From contig CM025852.1 of assembly GCA_003952965.2 (NCBI GenBank), forward strand, positions 8,502,175 to 8,566,174: a DNA stretch of 64,000 bases, in the 5' to 3' direction. The stretch is from Morella rubra (taxonomy: Eukaryota > Streptophyta > Magnoliopsida > Fagales > Myricaceae). This document shows, in pieces, positions 1 to 12,829 of the stretch (its first letter is position 1; each line of letters opens with the position of its first letter). The position numbers and the translations under genes are program-made. Below the pieces are notes generated by a model. It did not search any database. It saw nothing but the letters and a program-made list of their open reading frames with translations, and was not told the origin of the DNA.

Positions 1-910
1 TCAACTTGAGATAAGCGTTCGGTTGTTTTTTCAAAATATTTAGAATCAATAATATATATATAGATATATTTATTTAGAAAGTAGAAACTCTATTCAAAAT
101 ATCTAACACAAAGTCACCTAAAAAGTGAAAAAAAGGATTTCATATGCTAGCGGTAGAGAAGCTTCCCTCTTTCTTTAATTTCAATAATAATTTTCGTTTC
201 AAGTATTATTTGTTCTACTGGAGAAATAAACTTTGTATTTGCCGTTAGTGGTAGGGAGTTTTATGGAGGAATTAAATCTACTAAGTTTCTTACTTATATG
301 ATATTGGAACTCGTTAAAGGGGCTTTTGATGTTAAATTCAAAGTCAAAATGTTATTTTTTATTCGAAAAGTATCATTAAAAACTTGAAAAAAATTGTTCA
401 TTCTTTCTCGAATTTTTGTTTGAACACTATAATTGGTTTTGATTTCAGAACTTGCGTTCTCATGCATACAAGTATAAACGAGACTCGTTTAACTTTTTCA
501 TATAATTTGTGAACAAATATGAAGACGTGACGTGTATAAACAATATATCCTTTAAGTGTCAAAGAAAATTAAATAAATTAAAATATTGTAGACTGATATT
601 AAGACAGAGGAAAACATAATTTTCGAAAAAATGGAACATATATAAAAGCACAAAAAAGTTCAGAAAAAAACGATCGGAGGGAGGTCTCCACTAGCTACTA
701 TATAAAGTATATATGATTAATTTTTGTTCCAATTCTCGATTACGGTTAATAAAAATCATATATATATATATATATATTAGGGTGAAATGTGACAGTAATT
801 AATAGTTCAAAAGTAAAATGTCTCAAACTTGATAGTTTGAGGTATAAAGTGTGTATACATCTCACGAAAATATTAACTGGGGTATCAAATTCAACGTGTG
901 TCGAAACACA

Positions 911-929
911 CACTACAGAAATAAACACC
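911..929 (+). repeat. CACTA terminal inverted repeat, left
   Basis: CACTACAGAAATAAACACC, starting with the diagnostic CACTA and followed at once by the subterminal hairpin repeats. It exactly matches the reverse complement of 12811-12829. Confidence 0.9.
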
Positions 930-930
930 T

Positions 931-1290
931 ATAGCGGTGGCCGGAAACCGCCGCTATAGGTTCCAAAACCGCTGCTATAGGCTATAGCAGCGTTTTTTAG
1001 CGGCGGTCTTGACCGCCGCTATATCGCCGTCGGCACAGCCCTATAGCGCGGTTGTAGAGGCCGCTGGTGTATACGTCGGCTCTATAGCGGCGGTCACACA
1101 GCGGCGGTCGGACCGCCGCTATAGAGCCAACCGCTTTTTTTCCGCGGACGATCTGTAGCGGCGGCCATTGACCGCCGCTACATGTTTTTAGTAGCGGTCT
1201 GATATAGGGTTATAGCGGCGGTTACATGACCGCCGCTATAACCCTATCGTTGGTTTCACCTATAACGGCGGTCACTGACCGCCGCTATAG
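931..1290. repeat. GC-rich subterminal hairpin repeats, left end
   Basis: A cluster of short inverted motifs of the type TAGCGGCGGTCA...TGACCGCCGCTA, repeated many times with short spacers. Most units can fold on themselves. Subterminal motif arrays are the usual binding platform for the TNPA-like protein of CACTA elements (family knowledge). The block is followed by a run of about 24 T. Its GC content contrasts strongly with the AT-rich surroundings. Confidence 0.85.
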
Positions 1291-1511
1291 GTTTTTTTTT
1301 TTTTTTTTTTTTTTGGTTATATTTTCCTACCATACAAATTTGTTATAGATTTTAATTGATTAATGCAAACAAAGAAAAGTGCAATAAAACAAAATATATT
1401 TCATTATAAGGGGTCTTACAAGTTTTGCATCAAAAAAAATAAGTTAATGGTATTTTCTCAATAGACTAAAAACTAACAAGTCATGACATTTAAGTACAAA
1501 TAACTCTAAAT

Positions 1512-3422
1512 TTAATCCTCTCCACCTTCAGCACCATCTGCTCCTGCACTTTCTGCGTCATCGGCATTGTCTGCTATTACAATATTGTAAAATTAACAAA
1601 CAGTAATGACATGAACAAAGATAAAAGAGCTTAGTACATACTTAAAATTAAATTAATGGCAGTATTCATTTATGTTTGTATCTTACCAACACTCGTTTTC
1701 CGACTTGCATGAGATGATCTATGAATTGCTGGTGAAACCTGATTGTTATTGGGAACATCTTGGTATTGACGTTGCTCCTACAACAGTTAAACAAACATTA
1801 ATTAACTACGAAATATACATAAATAGAGTCAATAGTAATACTTGAGGATAAGTAAATAAAACTTTTACCCAAGCTTGTGCCATCATTTGTATTGTAGATT
1901 TAAGCGATGCTACTTCAGACTCCAACATCTGAACTCTATTTTCCATAAATACGGCTCTCTCGTTACTAGAGGATGTAGGCTGACTGGATCTTACGTTGGT
2001 GTTGGCAGGATGAGATGAAGGAGTTGGTCCTAATCCAACGCCGCGAATGCGACCATGTCGTTCTGGACCAATCACTTGTGCATATCGGTCAGATGGTGAC
2101 CAACCGATGCTGCCATCCACTCTAAATTCGTTGGAAGTTTGTGAACTTCCTGAATCGTTCAGTCCAATCTCCTCCATTCGCCTCTGAGAGAGTACAACGT
2201 ACAATTAAATTTTGAATTAATATTCGCACATTGAAATCAATCTCCAATTGTAATAATGACATACTATTTTCTCTGCTACGTCCGGATTTATTGGAGATCC
2301 GTCAGAACGCATATGGACAGTTTTATATAAATCCGCTCGATTGATTGGAACTTGTTTCTCTTTTTCCTGCATCACAAACACGAATTCGTGATGAAATTGT
2401 AAATTACAAATAAGAATGGTAATGATAAGTACTATACTATTAAACAAACTAATGAAAGTACTACATACCAATTCGTGAGCATAACGTGCGAAGCTCTTTG
2501 ATCCTGCAGTGTGGACCGTCGTTTGGAGCGATCTATTTTGTTTTCCAGCATGACTTCGATGCTACATTAACATCAAGACAGTTAAAATTAATAAGAAGTT
2601 ATATTCATAAAAATTATAATACAAATAAATAAATGTCATACCCGTCCTGCATCAGAATACCAAAAATCGACTAATTTGCAAAATTGCTCCAAATTAACGT
2701 CTGTTGGAGCATTATTTTTCACATACTGAGGCGTAAAGGCCTCATCAAAATATTTTGCTTTAAACTACACTTGTAGTTCCTCCATTTCTCTCCTAAATCT
2801 TTGAGGAACCAGCTCTTGACAATATCCCCCAATGGAGGCTCGGGGATTGTAAACCGTTTCTGCAAAATATACCCCAACAGTTAGGTGCGTCAATTATTAA
2901 ATTCATATAGTTGAATAACAATTGTGACAAATAACCAAAATTATACCGTCATGAGGCTCCAACAGTCCTCTTTTATTGACAATGGGACTTTACGCCAATC
3001 CGCCGCATCTAGGGGGATTTGATTCGCAACACGGGCAACACAACCAGTGAATTTGTTAAATATTCCCCCTTCATTACCCAATGGCTGCCCATTGCCATTG
3101 AATTGTACTGGAATCAATTCGTCTTCCTTCAGATTCCAGACGTCCGTCATCCGCGTGCCGCCACGCACTTTCCGGACTTCAGTATCACCTGCACATTTAG
3201 CATGTGAAACTAAATTGAGTAACATATTAAACTTAGATTATCTCTATTGTGGTTATGAACATACCAATTATTTCAAAGATTGATCGATGGCATCGTAGCC
3301 TGTTCTGAAGGATGCGCAGGTGGCTGTGACGGCGTTGCTTCTTGTGATGCCGTTGCTTCTTGCGATGGTGGCACAGGTGGCTGTGATGAAGAAGATATAG
3401 TCCTGAATCTCTTCCTCGTCAT
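1512..3422 (-). pseudogene. Second CACTA gene (Ptta/En-Spm plant transposase type), left arm
   Basis: The putative start ATG (3422-3420) opens a Ser/Gln/Pro-rich stretch. Further exons follow leftwards: about 3200-2943 (RGGTRMTDVW, IPLDAADWRKVP), 2862-2641 (PEPPLGDIVKSWF, CKLVDFWYSDAGR), 2562-2473 (HAGKQNRSLQTTVHTAGSKS), 2372-2262, 2182-1870 (ending in a predicted short coiled coil), 1780-1690 and 1575-1512 (acidic tail). This order matches the Ptta/En-Spm protein of plant CACTA elements, thought to bind subterminal repeats. GT-AG borders are visible at most joins. It lies directly downstream of the tnp2 gene in the same direction. I see no certain inactivating change in the stretches I read, but the parent element lacks its 5' half. 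Confidence 0.7.
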
Positions 3423-3589
3423 TGTACCTATACAATATTTAAACATGCATAAAAGTGATTTCAATGTAAAATTCAACAATACAAAACACATTTCCTTAAA
3501 CAAAAATCAATAAAACGGATATATCGTAAATCTGAGCATGTAAAAAAAAATATTTCATCACAAAAACAGAGACATATTTGACATACCAT

Positions 3590-6500
3590 AGGAAATTCCT
3601 GAGGTATATCTAGTGTTGTTCCTTCCACCTCATTTCTAAACCACGTCAAATCATCGTGTACATTCTCGAGGATTTGCTCAACGTTGAAATTGTAAGGTTC
3701 ATTTTCACAGTAGTCATCTATGTCGTCATCATTACCAGCATCAAACACATCTCTTGGTTTGGTCTTGACAACTACTTCCCAATTTGGATGTCTTTCATCT
3801 GCTACATAGTATACTTGAGATGCTTGTGGTGCCAAAATGAATGGATCATCGCTTAATCGATCTCCAGTATGCACTAAACGCGAAAAATTAACAAGTTCGA
3901 ATCCAAACTCATCAACTTTATATCCCCTACCAATAGCTGTGTCAACCCAATCACATTTGAATAGTACAAAACATTCTTCATCAAAATAGTTTAACTCAAT
4001 GATACTTATAATTCGCCCGTAATATGTGGTGCCCCCTTCAACAGTCACACATACTCCACTATTTTGAGTTGTTCTGCCTATTTCATTGTCTTTTGTACGA
4101 AATTTCACACCATTATGTACATATCGGCTAAATGATCTAGCTTCGGGGTTTGGACCTTTAGCAAGCCATCGAACTCTATTTGGAAGTTGATGCTTCATCA
4201 TCTCGTCCATATTTTGTACCTATTTTCCTCGAACAACAAGTCAAGATTAAAACTAATTGTAAGTTTCAAAGTAATCAGCCAATACAAAACATTTTAAACA
4301 TAACACATACATAGTTTCGAAACCAGTCACAAAATTCATCCCTATGCATCTTATCGATGACATAATCTGTTGGTCGACTACTACGGTTTCTTGCCTTCAA
4401 TCGCTCCTTATGCATTCTACACATCGACAATACAACTAAAAAATTAATTTCACCATCGATAAAAACATGTTCAATGAAAGAGTTAGAAGTCTAACATCAC
4501 TTACGTGCGAATTTGAATTAACTCATCGCAATTAAAAAGGATATATCGATGAGCCTGCATGCATGTTTTCATATCAAGACGAACAAATGATATTCCTCCC
4601 ATAGTATCGTCTACATTTCTTGGTGATCTATTAAAGATCGTTGGGACTGATTCTAAATATCTTGAACAAAATGTTAAGCATTCATCTGCTATATATCCTT
4701 CAGCAATAGAGCCTTCAGGTGCGGCCGTGTTGCGAACATAAGATTTGAAACGGTGCATGCACCTACATCAACAATATTAGACTTTATTAAATACAACACG
4801 TGCAAAGAAACGTGATGTAACATATCTCTATAATTAATATTACCTTTCAATAGGATACATCCACCGAAGTTGAACCGGTCCACCCATCTTACATTCTGCA
4901 ACTAGATGTACGACCAAGTGCACCATAACAGTAAAGAATGCAGGCGGAAATATCCTTTCAAGTTGACACAATGTTATAGGGATTTGAGCCTCAAGTCGAT
5001 CTAAGTCCTCTATCGTAATGTTTTGGAACAAATTTCTCTAAAGAAACATGCCAATGAGATCAAAGGAGAACAAACCATGCTTGGCAATGATCTTCGTATT
5101 GCAATAGGCATCAAATGCTGCATCAAGATGTGACAGTCATGACTCTTCAAACCTATGATATTACGTTGTTGAAGCTTGACACAACGTGATATGTTCGAAG
5201 CGAAACCATCCGGAAATTTCGCATTCTTTATCACTTTTAGAAAGCATTCTTTCTCTTCGCGAGTCATTGAGTAGCAAGCACCAGGCAAATGAACCTTTCC
5301 TGCATCAGTGATCTTTGGATGGAGATCATGTCTTATTCCCATGCTTTGTAAGTCAAGACGTGCCTTATAGTTATCTTTTGTCTTCCCGTCCACATCTAAC
5401 AATGTACCAATGATATTGTCCATTACGTTTTTCTCTATATGCATGACATCTAGATTATGGCGTAACATATTATCCTTCCAATAAGGCAATGTGAAGAAAA
5501 TACTTTGCTTCTTCCATACACTTGACTCAAAATGTAAAGTACCCTGTAATTCCCTGAAAATGTCATCACCGGTCATAAAATAGGGTGGTGGAGTCATTTC
5601 ATAAGTACCGTCAAATGATCTTTGATCTCTTCTCCACCTATGATTTAATGGTAAGAACCGTCTATGCCCCATGTAGCAAAATTTTCTACCATTATCCAAC
5701 CACCGTGACCAAGTCTGATACATACAACATGGACATGCAAGACGTCCCTTTGTACTCCATCCAGAGAGGTCACCATATGCAGGAAAATCGTTAATTGTCC
5801 ACATCAATGCCGCACGCATCTTAAACATATCTTTCGTAGCAATGTCATAAGTATCTAATCCAACATCCCACAACTCTTTTAACTCTAATATCAATGGTTC
5901 TAGATATACATCTATCTTGAAAGAAGGAGATTTCGGTCCAGGAATAAGTAATGACAACATTAAAGATGAACGTTTCATGCACATCCAAGGAGGCAAGTTA
6001 TATGGTACTAATATCACTGGCCATGTGCTATGACTAGTGCTCATGTTCCAAAAGGATTAAACCCATCCGCTGCTAACCCAAGCCTAACATTACGAGGATC
6101 AGAAGCAAAATCAGCATACTGTGCATCAAATGCCTTCCAAGCTTGACCATCGGCCGGATGCCTTAACAACCCATCATTTGCACGTCCATCGTGATGCCAT
6201 TTCATATGAGAAGCAGTTTTTGAGGACATGAATAATCTCTGCAAGCGGTGCTTTAAAGGAAACCACCGCAAAACTTTCATCGGTTTTTTCTTGGATCTCT
6301 TAGATGATCCACCTTCATTCGTGAGAAAATATTTCCCTCCCCATTGCCCTTCCATTTTGATGCTCCGCACTTTGAACAAACTTCTAATTTCTCATTCTCA
6401 TTCCAAAACAACATACAACCGTTTGGACAAACAGGAATCTTTTCATATCCAAGTCCTAACCCTTTCATGTATTTTTTAGCTTCATAAGTGTCCTTCGGTA

Positions 6501-6974
6501 ATTTTGCACCCGCAGGGAGCATATCACCCAGTGTTTGGAGTAACCACGTAAAAGAGGTATTACTCCATCCTCCCATGCACTTCAAATGATATAACTGTAC
6601 AACAGCAGTTAACTTACTAAATTTTATGCACCCTTCATACAAAGGTTCGTCTGCATCTTTAAGCATGTCATAAAACTTTGCAGTATTTTCAGTAGGAAGT
6701 GGATCTCTTTGTTCTCGTACATTATGGGATTGTGTTTCCGGTACTAATGGAAATACCTCGTGTAATAGTTCATGCATCCCAGATGAGGGTTCACACATTT
6801 CATTATCCCCAACAGAAATAGAAGGATGACTAGATGCTGCCCTATCTCGCAATTCACCATGCGCAAACCAATAATCGTAACCCGAGACATCCCATATTTG
6901 ACCAAATGATCATGTACCGTACTGATGTTATAACTCTTCTGAATGCAATAAACTAGTACACCGAGTATTTCCAT
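3590..6974 (-). pseudogene. CACTA tnp2-type transposase (TNPD-like), left arm, broken
   Basis: Reading leftwards: the end of a transposase-associated domain (about 6974-6840), a Cys-containing segment with CSKCGASKW near 6360-6340, the tnp2 transposase core (6050-5060, with NPFG, LPPWMCMK and HNLDVMHIEKNV stretches typical of plant tnp2), a DUF4218 region (5031-4840 and 4760-4501), and a DUF4216 domain (4210-3700). The protein would cut and join CACTA ends in the nucleus. Introns are visible, for example a donor after 4840. It is broken: a 1-bp loss near 6323 shifts the frame, and another shift after the NPFG motif near 6045 is present in both arms. Frame is otherwise good over long stretches, so inactivation looks recent. 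There is no upstream start, promoter or complete N-terminus. Confidence 0.85.
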
Positions 6975-6982
6975 TGATTACC
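6742..6982. other. Unpaired loop at the palindrome centre
   Basis: About 240 bp present once between the arms. It encodes, on the minus strand, the N-terminal part of the tnp2 protein (end of the transposase-associated domain, 6974 downwards), which the right arm lacks. The first and last ~25 bases of the loop are still imperfect reverse complements of each other (6741-6765 against 6957-6982), so pairing fades rather than stopping sharply. Confidence 0.8.
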
Positions 6983-9900
6983 GGAAAACACAATCCCATA
7001 ATGTACGAAAACAAAGAGATCCACTTCCTACTGAAAATACTGCAAAGTTTTATGACATGCTTAAAGATGCAGACGAACCTTTGTATGAAGGGTGCATAAA
7101 ATTTAGTAAGTTAACTGCTGTTGTACAGTTATATCATTTGAAGTGCATGGGAGGATGGAGTAATACCTCTTTTACGTGGTTACTCCAAACACTGGGTGAT
7201 ATGCTCCCTGCGGGTGCAAAATTACCGAAGGACACTTATGAAGCTAAAAAATACATGAAAGGGTTAGGACTTGGATATGAAAAGATTCCTGTTTGTCCAA
7301 ACGGTTGTATGTTGTTTTGGAATGAGAATGAGAAATTAGAAGTTTGTTCAAAGTGCGGAGCATCAAAATGGAAGGGCAATGGGGAGGGAAATATTTTCTC
7401 ACCGAATGAAGGTGGATCATCTAAGAGATCCAAGAAAAAACCGCGAAAGTTTTGCGGTGGTTTCCTTTAAAGCACCGCTTGCAGAGATTATTCATGTCCT
7501 CAAAAACTGCTTCTCATATGAAATGGCATCACGATGGACGTGCAAATGATGGGTTGTTAAGGCATCCGGCCGATGGTCAAGCTTGGAAGGCATTTGATGC
7601 ACAGTATGCTGATTTTGCTTCTGATCCTCGTAATGTTAGGCTTGGGTTAGCAGCGGATGGGTTTAATCCTTTTGGAACATGAGCACTAGTCATAGCACAT
7701 GGCCAGTGATATTAGTACCATATAACTTGCCTCCTTGGATGTGCATGAAACGTTCATCTTTAATGTTGTCATTACTTATTCCTGGACCGAAATCTCCTTC
7801 TTTCAAGATAGATGTATATCTAGAACCATTGATATTAGAGTTAAAAGAGTTGTGGGATGTTGGATTAGATACTTATGACATTGCTACGAAAGATATGTTT
7901 AAGATGCGTGCGGCATTGATGTGGACAATTAACGATTTTCCTGCATATGGTGACCTCTCTGGATGGAGTACAAAGGGACGTCTTGCATGTCCATGTTGTA
8001 TGTATCAGACTTGGTCACGGTGGTTGGATAATGGTAGAAAATTTTGCTACATGGGGCATAGACGGTTCTTACCATTAAATCATAGGTGGAGAAGAGATCA
8101 AAGATCATTTGACGGTACTTATGAAATGACTCCACCACCCTATTTTATGACCGGTGATGACATTTTCAGGGAATTACAGGGTACTTTACATTTTGAGTCA
8201 AGTGTATGGAAGAAGCAAAGTATTTTCTTCACATTGCCTTATTGGAAGGATAATATGTTACGCCATAATCTAGATGTCATGCATATAGAGAAAAACGTAA
8301 TGGACAATATCATTGGTACATTGTTAGATGTGGACGGGAAGACAAAAGATAACTATAAGGCACGTCTTGACTTACAAAGCATGGGAATAAGACATGATCT
8401 CCATCCAAAGATCACTGATGCAGGAAAGGTTCATTTGCCTGGTGCTTGCTACTCAATGACTCGCGAAGAGAAAGAATGCTTTCTAAAAGTGATAAAGAAT
8501 GCGAAATTTCCGGATGGTTTCGCTTCGAACATATCACGTTGTGTCAAGCTTCAACAACGTAATATCATAGGTTTGAAGAGTCATGACTGTCACATCTTGA
8601 TGCAGCATTTGATGCCTATTGCAATACGAAGATCATTGCCAAGCATGGTTTGTTCTCCTTGATCTCATTGGCATGTTTCTTTAGAGAAATTTGTTCCAAA
8701 ACATTACGGATAGAGGACTTAGATCGACTTGAGGCTCAAATCCCTATAACATTGTGTCAACTTGAAAGGATATTTCCGCCTGCATTCTTTACTGTTATGG
8801 TGCACTTGGTCGTACATCTAGTTGCAGAATGTAAGATGGGTGGACCGGTTCAACTTCGGTGGATGTATCCTATTGAAAGGTAATATTAATTATAGAGATA
8901 TGTTACATCACGTTTCTTTGCACGTGTTGTATTTAATAAAGTCTAATATTGTTGATGTAGGTGCATGCACCGTTTCAAATCTTATGTTCAACACGGCCGC
9001 ACCTGAAGGCTCTATTGCTGAAGGATATATAGCAGATGAATGCTTAACATTTTGTTCAAGATATTTAGAATCAGTCCCAACGATCTTTAATAGATCACCA
9101 AGAAATGTAGACGATACTATGGGAGGAATATCATTTGTTCGTCTTGATATGAAAACATGCATGCAGGCTCATCGATATATCCTTTTTAATTGCGATGAGT
9201 TAATTCAAATTCGCACGTAAGTGATGTTAGACTTCTAACTATTTCATTGAACATGTTTTTATCGATGGTGAAATTAATTTTTTAGTTGTATTGTCGATGT
9301 GTAGAATGCATAAGGAGCGATTGAAGGCAAGAAACCGTAGTAGTCGACCAACAGATTATGTCATCGATAAGATGCATAGGGATGAATTTTGTGACTGGTT
9401 TCGAAACTATGTATGTGTTATGTTTAAAATGTTTTGTATTGGCTGATTACTTTGAAACTTACAATTAGTTTAATCTTGACTTGTTGTTCGAGGAAAATAG
9501 GTACAAAATATGGACGAGATGATGAAGCATCAACTTCCAAATAGAGTTCGATGGCTTGCTAAAGGTCCAAACCCCGAAGCTAGATCATTTAGCCGATATG
9601 TATATAATGGTGTGAAATTTCGTACAAAAGACAATGAAATAGGCAGAACAACTCAAAATAGTGGAGTATGTGTGACTGTTGAAGGGGGCACCACATATTA
9701 CGGGCGAATTATAAGTATCATTGAGTTAAACTATTTTGATGAAGAATGTTTTGTACTATTCAAATGTGATTGGGTTGACACAGCTATTGGTAGGGGATAT
9801 AAAGTTGATGAGTTTGGATTCGAACTTGTTAATTTTTCGCGTTTAGTGCATACTGGAGATCGATTAAGCGATGATCCATTCATTTTGGCACCACAAGCAT

Positions 9901-10135
9901 CTCAAGTATACTATGTAGCAGATGAAAGACATCCAAATTGGGAAGTAGTTGTCAAGACCAAACCAAGAGATGTGTTTGATGCTGGTAATGATGACGACAT
10001 AGATGACTACTGTGAAAATGAACCTTACAATTTCAACGTTGAGCAAATCCATCGAGAATGTACACGATGATTTGACGTGGTTTAGAAATGAGGTGGAAGG
10101 AACAACACTAGATATACCTCAGGAATTTCCTATGG
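6983..10135 (+). pseudogene. CACTA tnp2-type transposase, right arm, broken
   Basis: Mirror copy of the left-arm gene, starting abruptly inside the N-terminal region. The tnp2 core is at 7679-8662, DUF4218 at 8700-9220 and DUF4216 at 9510-10060. It shares with the left arm the frame break after NPFG (7672-7681), so that break predates the duplication. Private breaks are a 1-bp loss near 7443, which ends the frame at about 7470, a 2-bp loss near 8993, and a 2-bp gain near 10050. Loss of the transposase-associated domain and its promoter means it cannot be expressed as a complete protein. Confidence 0.85.
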
Positions 10136-10296
10136 TATGTCAAATATGTCTCTGTTTTTGTGATGAAATATTTTTTTTTACATGCTCAGATTTACATATA
10201 TCGTTTTATTGATGTTTTGTTTAAGGAAATGTGTTTTGTATTGTTGAATTTTACATTGAAATCACTTTTATGCATGTCAAATATTGTATAGGTACA

Positions 10297-12226
10297 ATGA
10301 CGAGGAAGAGATTCAGGACTATATCTTCTTCATCACAGCCACCTGTGCCACCATCGCAAGAACCATCACAAGAAACGGCATCACAAGAAGCAACCGTCAC
10401 AGCCACCTGCGCATCCTTCAGAACAGGCTACGATGCCATCGTCCGACTATGATCAATCTTTGAACGATAATGAAATAATTGGTATGTTCATAACCACAAT
10501 AGAGATAATCTAAGTTTAATATGTTACTCAATTTAGTTTCACATGCTAAATGTGCAGGTCATACTGAAGTCCGGAAAGTGCGTGGCGGCACGCGGATGAC
10601 GGACGTCTGGAATCTGAAGGAAGACGAATTGATTCCAGTACAATTCAATGGCAATGGGCAGCCATTGGGTAATGAAGGGGGAATATTTAACAAATTCACT
10701 GTTGCCCGTGTTGCGAATCAAATCCCCCTAGATGCGGCGGACTGGCGTAAAGTCCCATTGTCAATAAAAGAGGACTGTTGGAGCCTCATGACGGTATAAT
10801 TTTGGTTATTTGTCACAATTGTTATTCAACTATATGAATTTAATAATTGACGCACCTAACTGTTGGGGTATATTTTGCAGAAACGGTTTACAATCCCCGA
10901 GCCTCCATTGGGGGATATTGTCAAGAGCTGGTTCCTCAAAGATTTAGGAGAGAAATGGAGGAACTACAAGTGTAGTTTAAAGCAAAAATATTTTGATGAG
11001 GCCTTTACGCCTCAGTATGTGAAAAATAATGCTCCAACAGACGTTAATTTGGAGCAATTTTGCAAATTAGTCGATTTTTGGTATTCTGATGCAGGACGGG
11101 TATGACATTTATTTATTTGTATTATAATTTTTATGAATATAACTTCTTATTAATTTTAACTGTCTTGATGTTAATGTAGCATCGAAGTCATGCTGGAAAA
11201 CAAAATAGATCGCTCCAAACGACGGTCCACACTGCAGGATCAAAGAGCTTCGCACGTTATGCTCACGAATTGGTATGTAGTACTTTCATTAGTTTGTTTA
11301 ATAGTATAGTACTTATCATTGTCATTCTTATTTGTAATTTACAATTTCATCACGAATTCGTGTTTGTGATGCAGGAAAAAGAGAAACAAGTTCCAATCAA
11401 TCGAGCGGATTTATATAAAACTGTCCATATGCGTTCTGACGGATCTCCAATAAATCCGGACGTAGCAGAGAAAATAGTATGTCATTATTACAATTCAATT
11501 TTGATTTCAATGTGCGAATATTAATTCAAAATTTAATTGTACGTTGTACTCTCTCAGAGGCGAATGGAGGAGATTGGACTGAACGATTCAGGAAGTTCAC
11601 AAACTTCCAACGAATTTAGAGTGGATGGCAGCATCGGTTGGTCACCATCTGACCGATATGCACAAGTGATTGGTCCAGAACGACATGGTCGCATTCGCGG
11701 CGTTGGATTAGGACCAACTCCTTCATCTCATCCTGCCAACACCAACGTAAGATCCAGTCAGCCTACATCCTCTAGTAACGAGAGAGCCGTATTTATGGAA
11801 AATAGAGTTCAGATGTTGGAGTCTGAAGTAGCATCGCTTAAATCTACAATACAAATGATGGCACAAGCTTGGGTAAAAGTTTTATTTACTTATCCTCAAT
11901 ATTACTATTGACTCTATTTATGTATATTTCGTAGTTAATTAATGTTTGTTTAACTGTTGTAGGAGCAACGTCAATACCAAGATGTTCCCAATAACAATCA
12001 GGTTTCACCAGCAATTCATAGATCATCTCATGCAAGTCGGAAAACGAGTGTTGGTAAGATACAAACATAAATGAATACTGTTATTAATTTAATTTTAAGT
12101 ATGTACTAAGCTCTTTTATCTTTGTTCATGTCATTACTGTTTGTTAATTTTACAATATTGTAATAGCAGACAATGCCGATGACGCAGAAAGTGAGGAGCA
12201 GATGGTGCTGAAGGTGGAGAGGATTA
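10297..12226 (+). pseudogene. Second CACTA gene (Ptta/En-Spm type), right arm
   Basis: Mirror of the left-arm gene. Exons are at about 10297-10450, 10557-10796, 10881-11100, 11180-11272, 11373-11480, 11558-11873 and 11963-12055, with an acidic C-terminal exon near 12172-12226. Relative to the left arm, the Ser/Gln/Pro-rich start is rearranged, two codons are missing near 10699, and a 1-bp loss near 12193 changes the C-terminal frame. It is the more damaged of the two copies. Confidence 0.7.
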
Positions 12227-12420
12227 AATTTAGAGTTATTTGTACTTAAATGTCATGACTTGTTAGTTTTTAGTCTATTGAGAAAATACCATTAACTTAT
12301 TTTTGTTTGATGCAAAACTTGTAAGACCCCCTTATAATGAAATATATTTTGTTTTATTGCACTTTTCTTTGTTTGCATTAATCAATTAAAATCTATAATC
12401 AAATTTGTATGGTAGGAAAA

Positions 12421-12455
<35 letters not shown>

Positions 12456-12456
<1 letters not shown>

Positions 12457-12809
12457 ATAGCGGCGGTCACTGACCGCCGCTATAGGTGAAACCAACGAAG
12501 GGTTATAGCGGCGGTCAGTAACCGCCGCTATAACCCTATATCAGACCGCGCTAAAAACATGTAGCGGCGGTCACTGGCCGCCGCTACAGATCGTCCGCGG
12601 CAAAAAGTTGGCTCTATAGCGGCGGTCCGACCGCCGCTGTGTGACCGCCGCTATATAGCCAACGTATACACCAGCGGTCTCCACAACCGCCGCTATAGGG
12701 CTGTGCCGACGGCGATATAGCGGCGGTCACGACCGCCGCTAAAAAACCGCTGCTATAGCCTATAGCAGCGGTTTTGGAACCTATAGCGGCGGTTTCCGGC
12801 CACCGCTAT
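12456..12809. repeat. GC-rich subterminal hairpin repeats, right end
   Basis: Mirror copy of the left subterminal array, preceded by a poly-A run (12424-12453). Unit order matches the left array apart from small base changes. Confidence 0.85.
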
Positions 12810-12810
12810 A

Positions 12811-12829
12811 GGTGTTTATTTCTGTAGTG
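12811..12829 (-). repeat. CACTA terminal inverted repeat, right
   Basis: The sequence ends in TTTCTGTAGTG, the reverse complement of the left terminus. The next bases (TGT) do not make a direct target-site duplication with ACA at 908-910. Confidence 0.9.

Larger units (their letters stand above)
1..6741. repeat. Left arm of a giant inverted repeat
   Basis: This segment is the near-exact reverse complement of 6983-13738. Base 1 pairs with base 13738 and about 6741 pairs with 6983. The arm runs through a CACTA terminus (911), its transposase genes, and about 0.9 kb of AT-rich flank (50-910). The outermost ~49 bases match the end of viral protease-like coding seen at 13690-13738. The arms differ by scattered substitutions and short indels. 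For example, the left arm has 6 extra bases near 3045 and 2 extra near 4731. The window starts exactly where pairing starts, so the true outer end of this arm cannot be seen. Confidence 0.95.
911..12829. mobile_element. CACTA (En/Spm) element in back-to-back half-element form
   Basis: Both outer ends carry the same CACTA-type terminus, CACTACAGAAATAAACACC at 911-929 and its reverse complement at 12811-12829, followed inwards by GC-rich subterminal repeats. Inside are two divergent copies of the same transposase genes, meeting head-to-head near 6742-6982. A normal CACTA element has one gene set and different 5' and 3' subterminal regions; here both halves are the same 3' half. The 3 bp outside the ends are ACA (908-910) and TGT (12830-12832). 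These are reverse complements, not the direct 3-bp target-site duplication expected of an insertion. The structure is therefore a duplicated half-element, not a simple insertion. Confidence 0.85.

Noticed and set aside
911..12829. Reading the whole palindrome as one complete autonomous CACTA element
   Set aside because: Both halves are the same 3' half in opposite directions, there is no direct 3-bp duplication, and the flanks are mirrored too.
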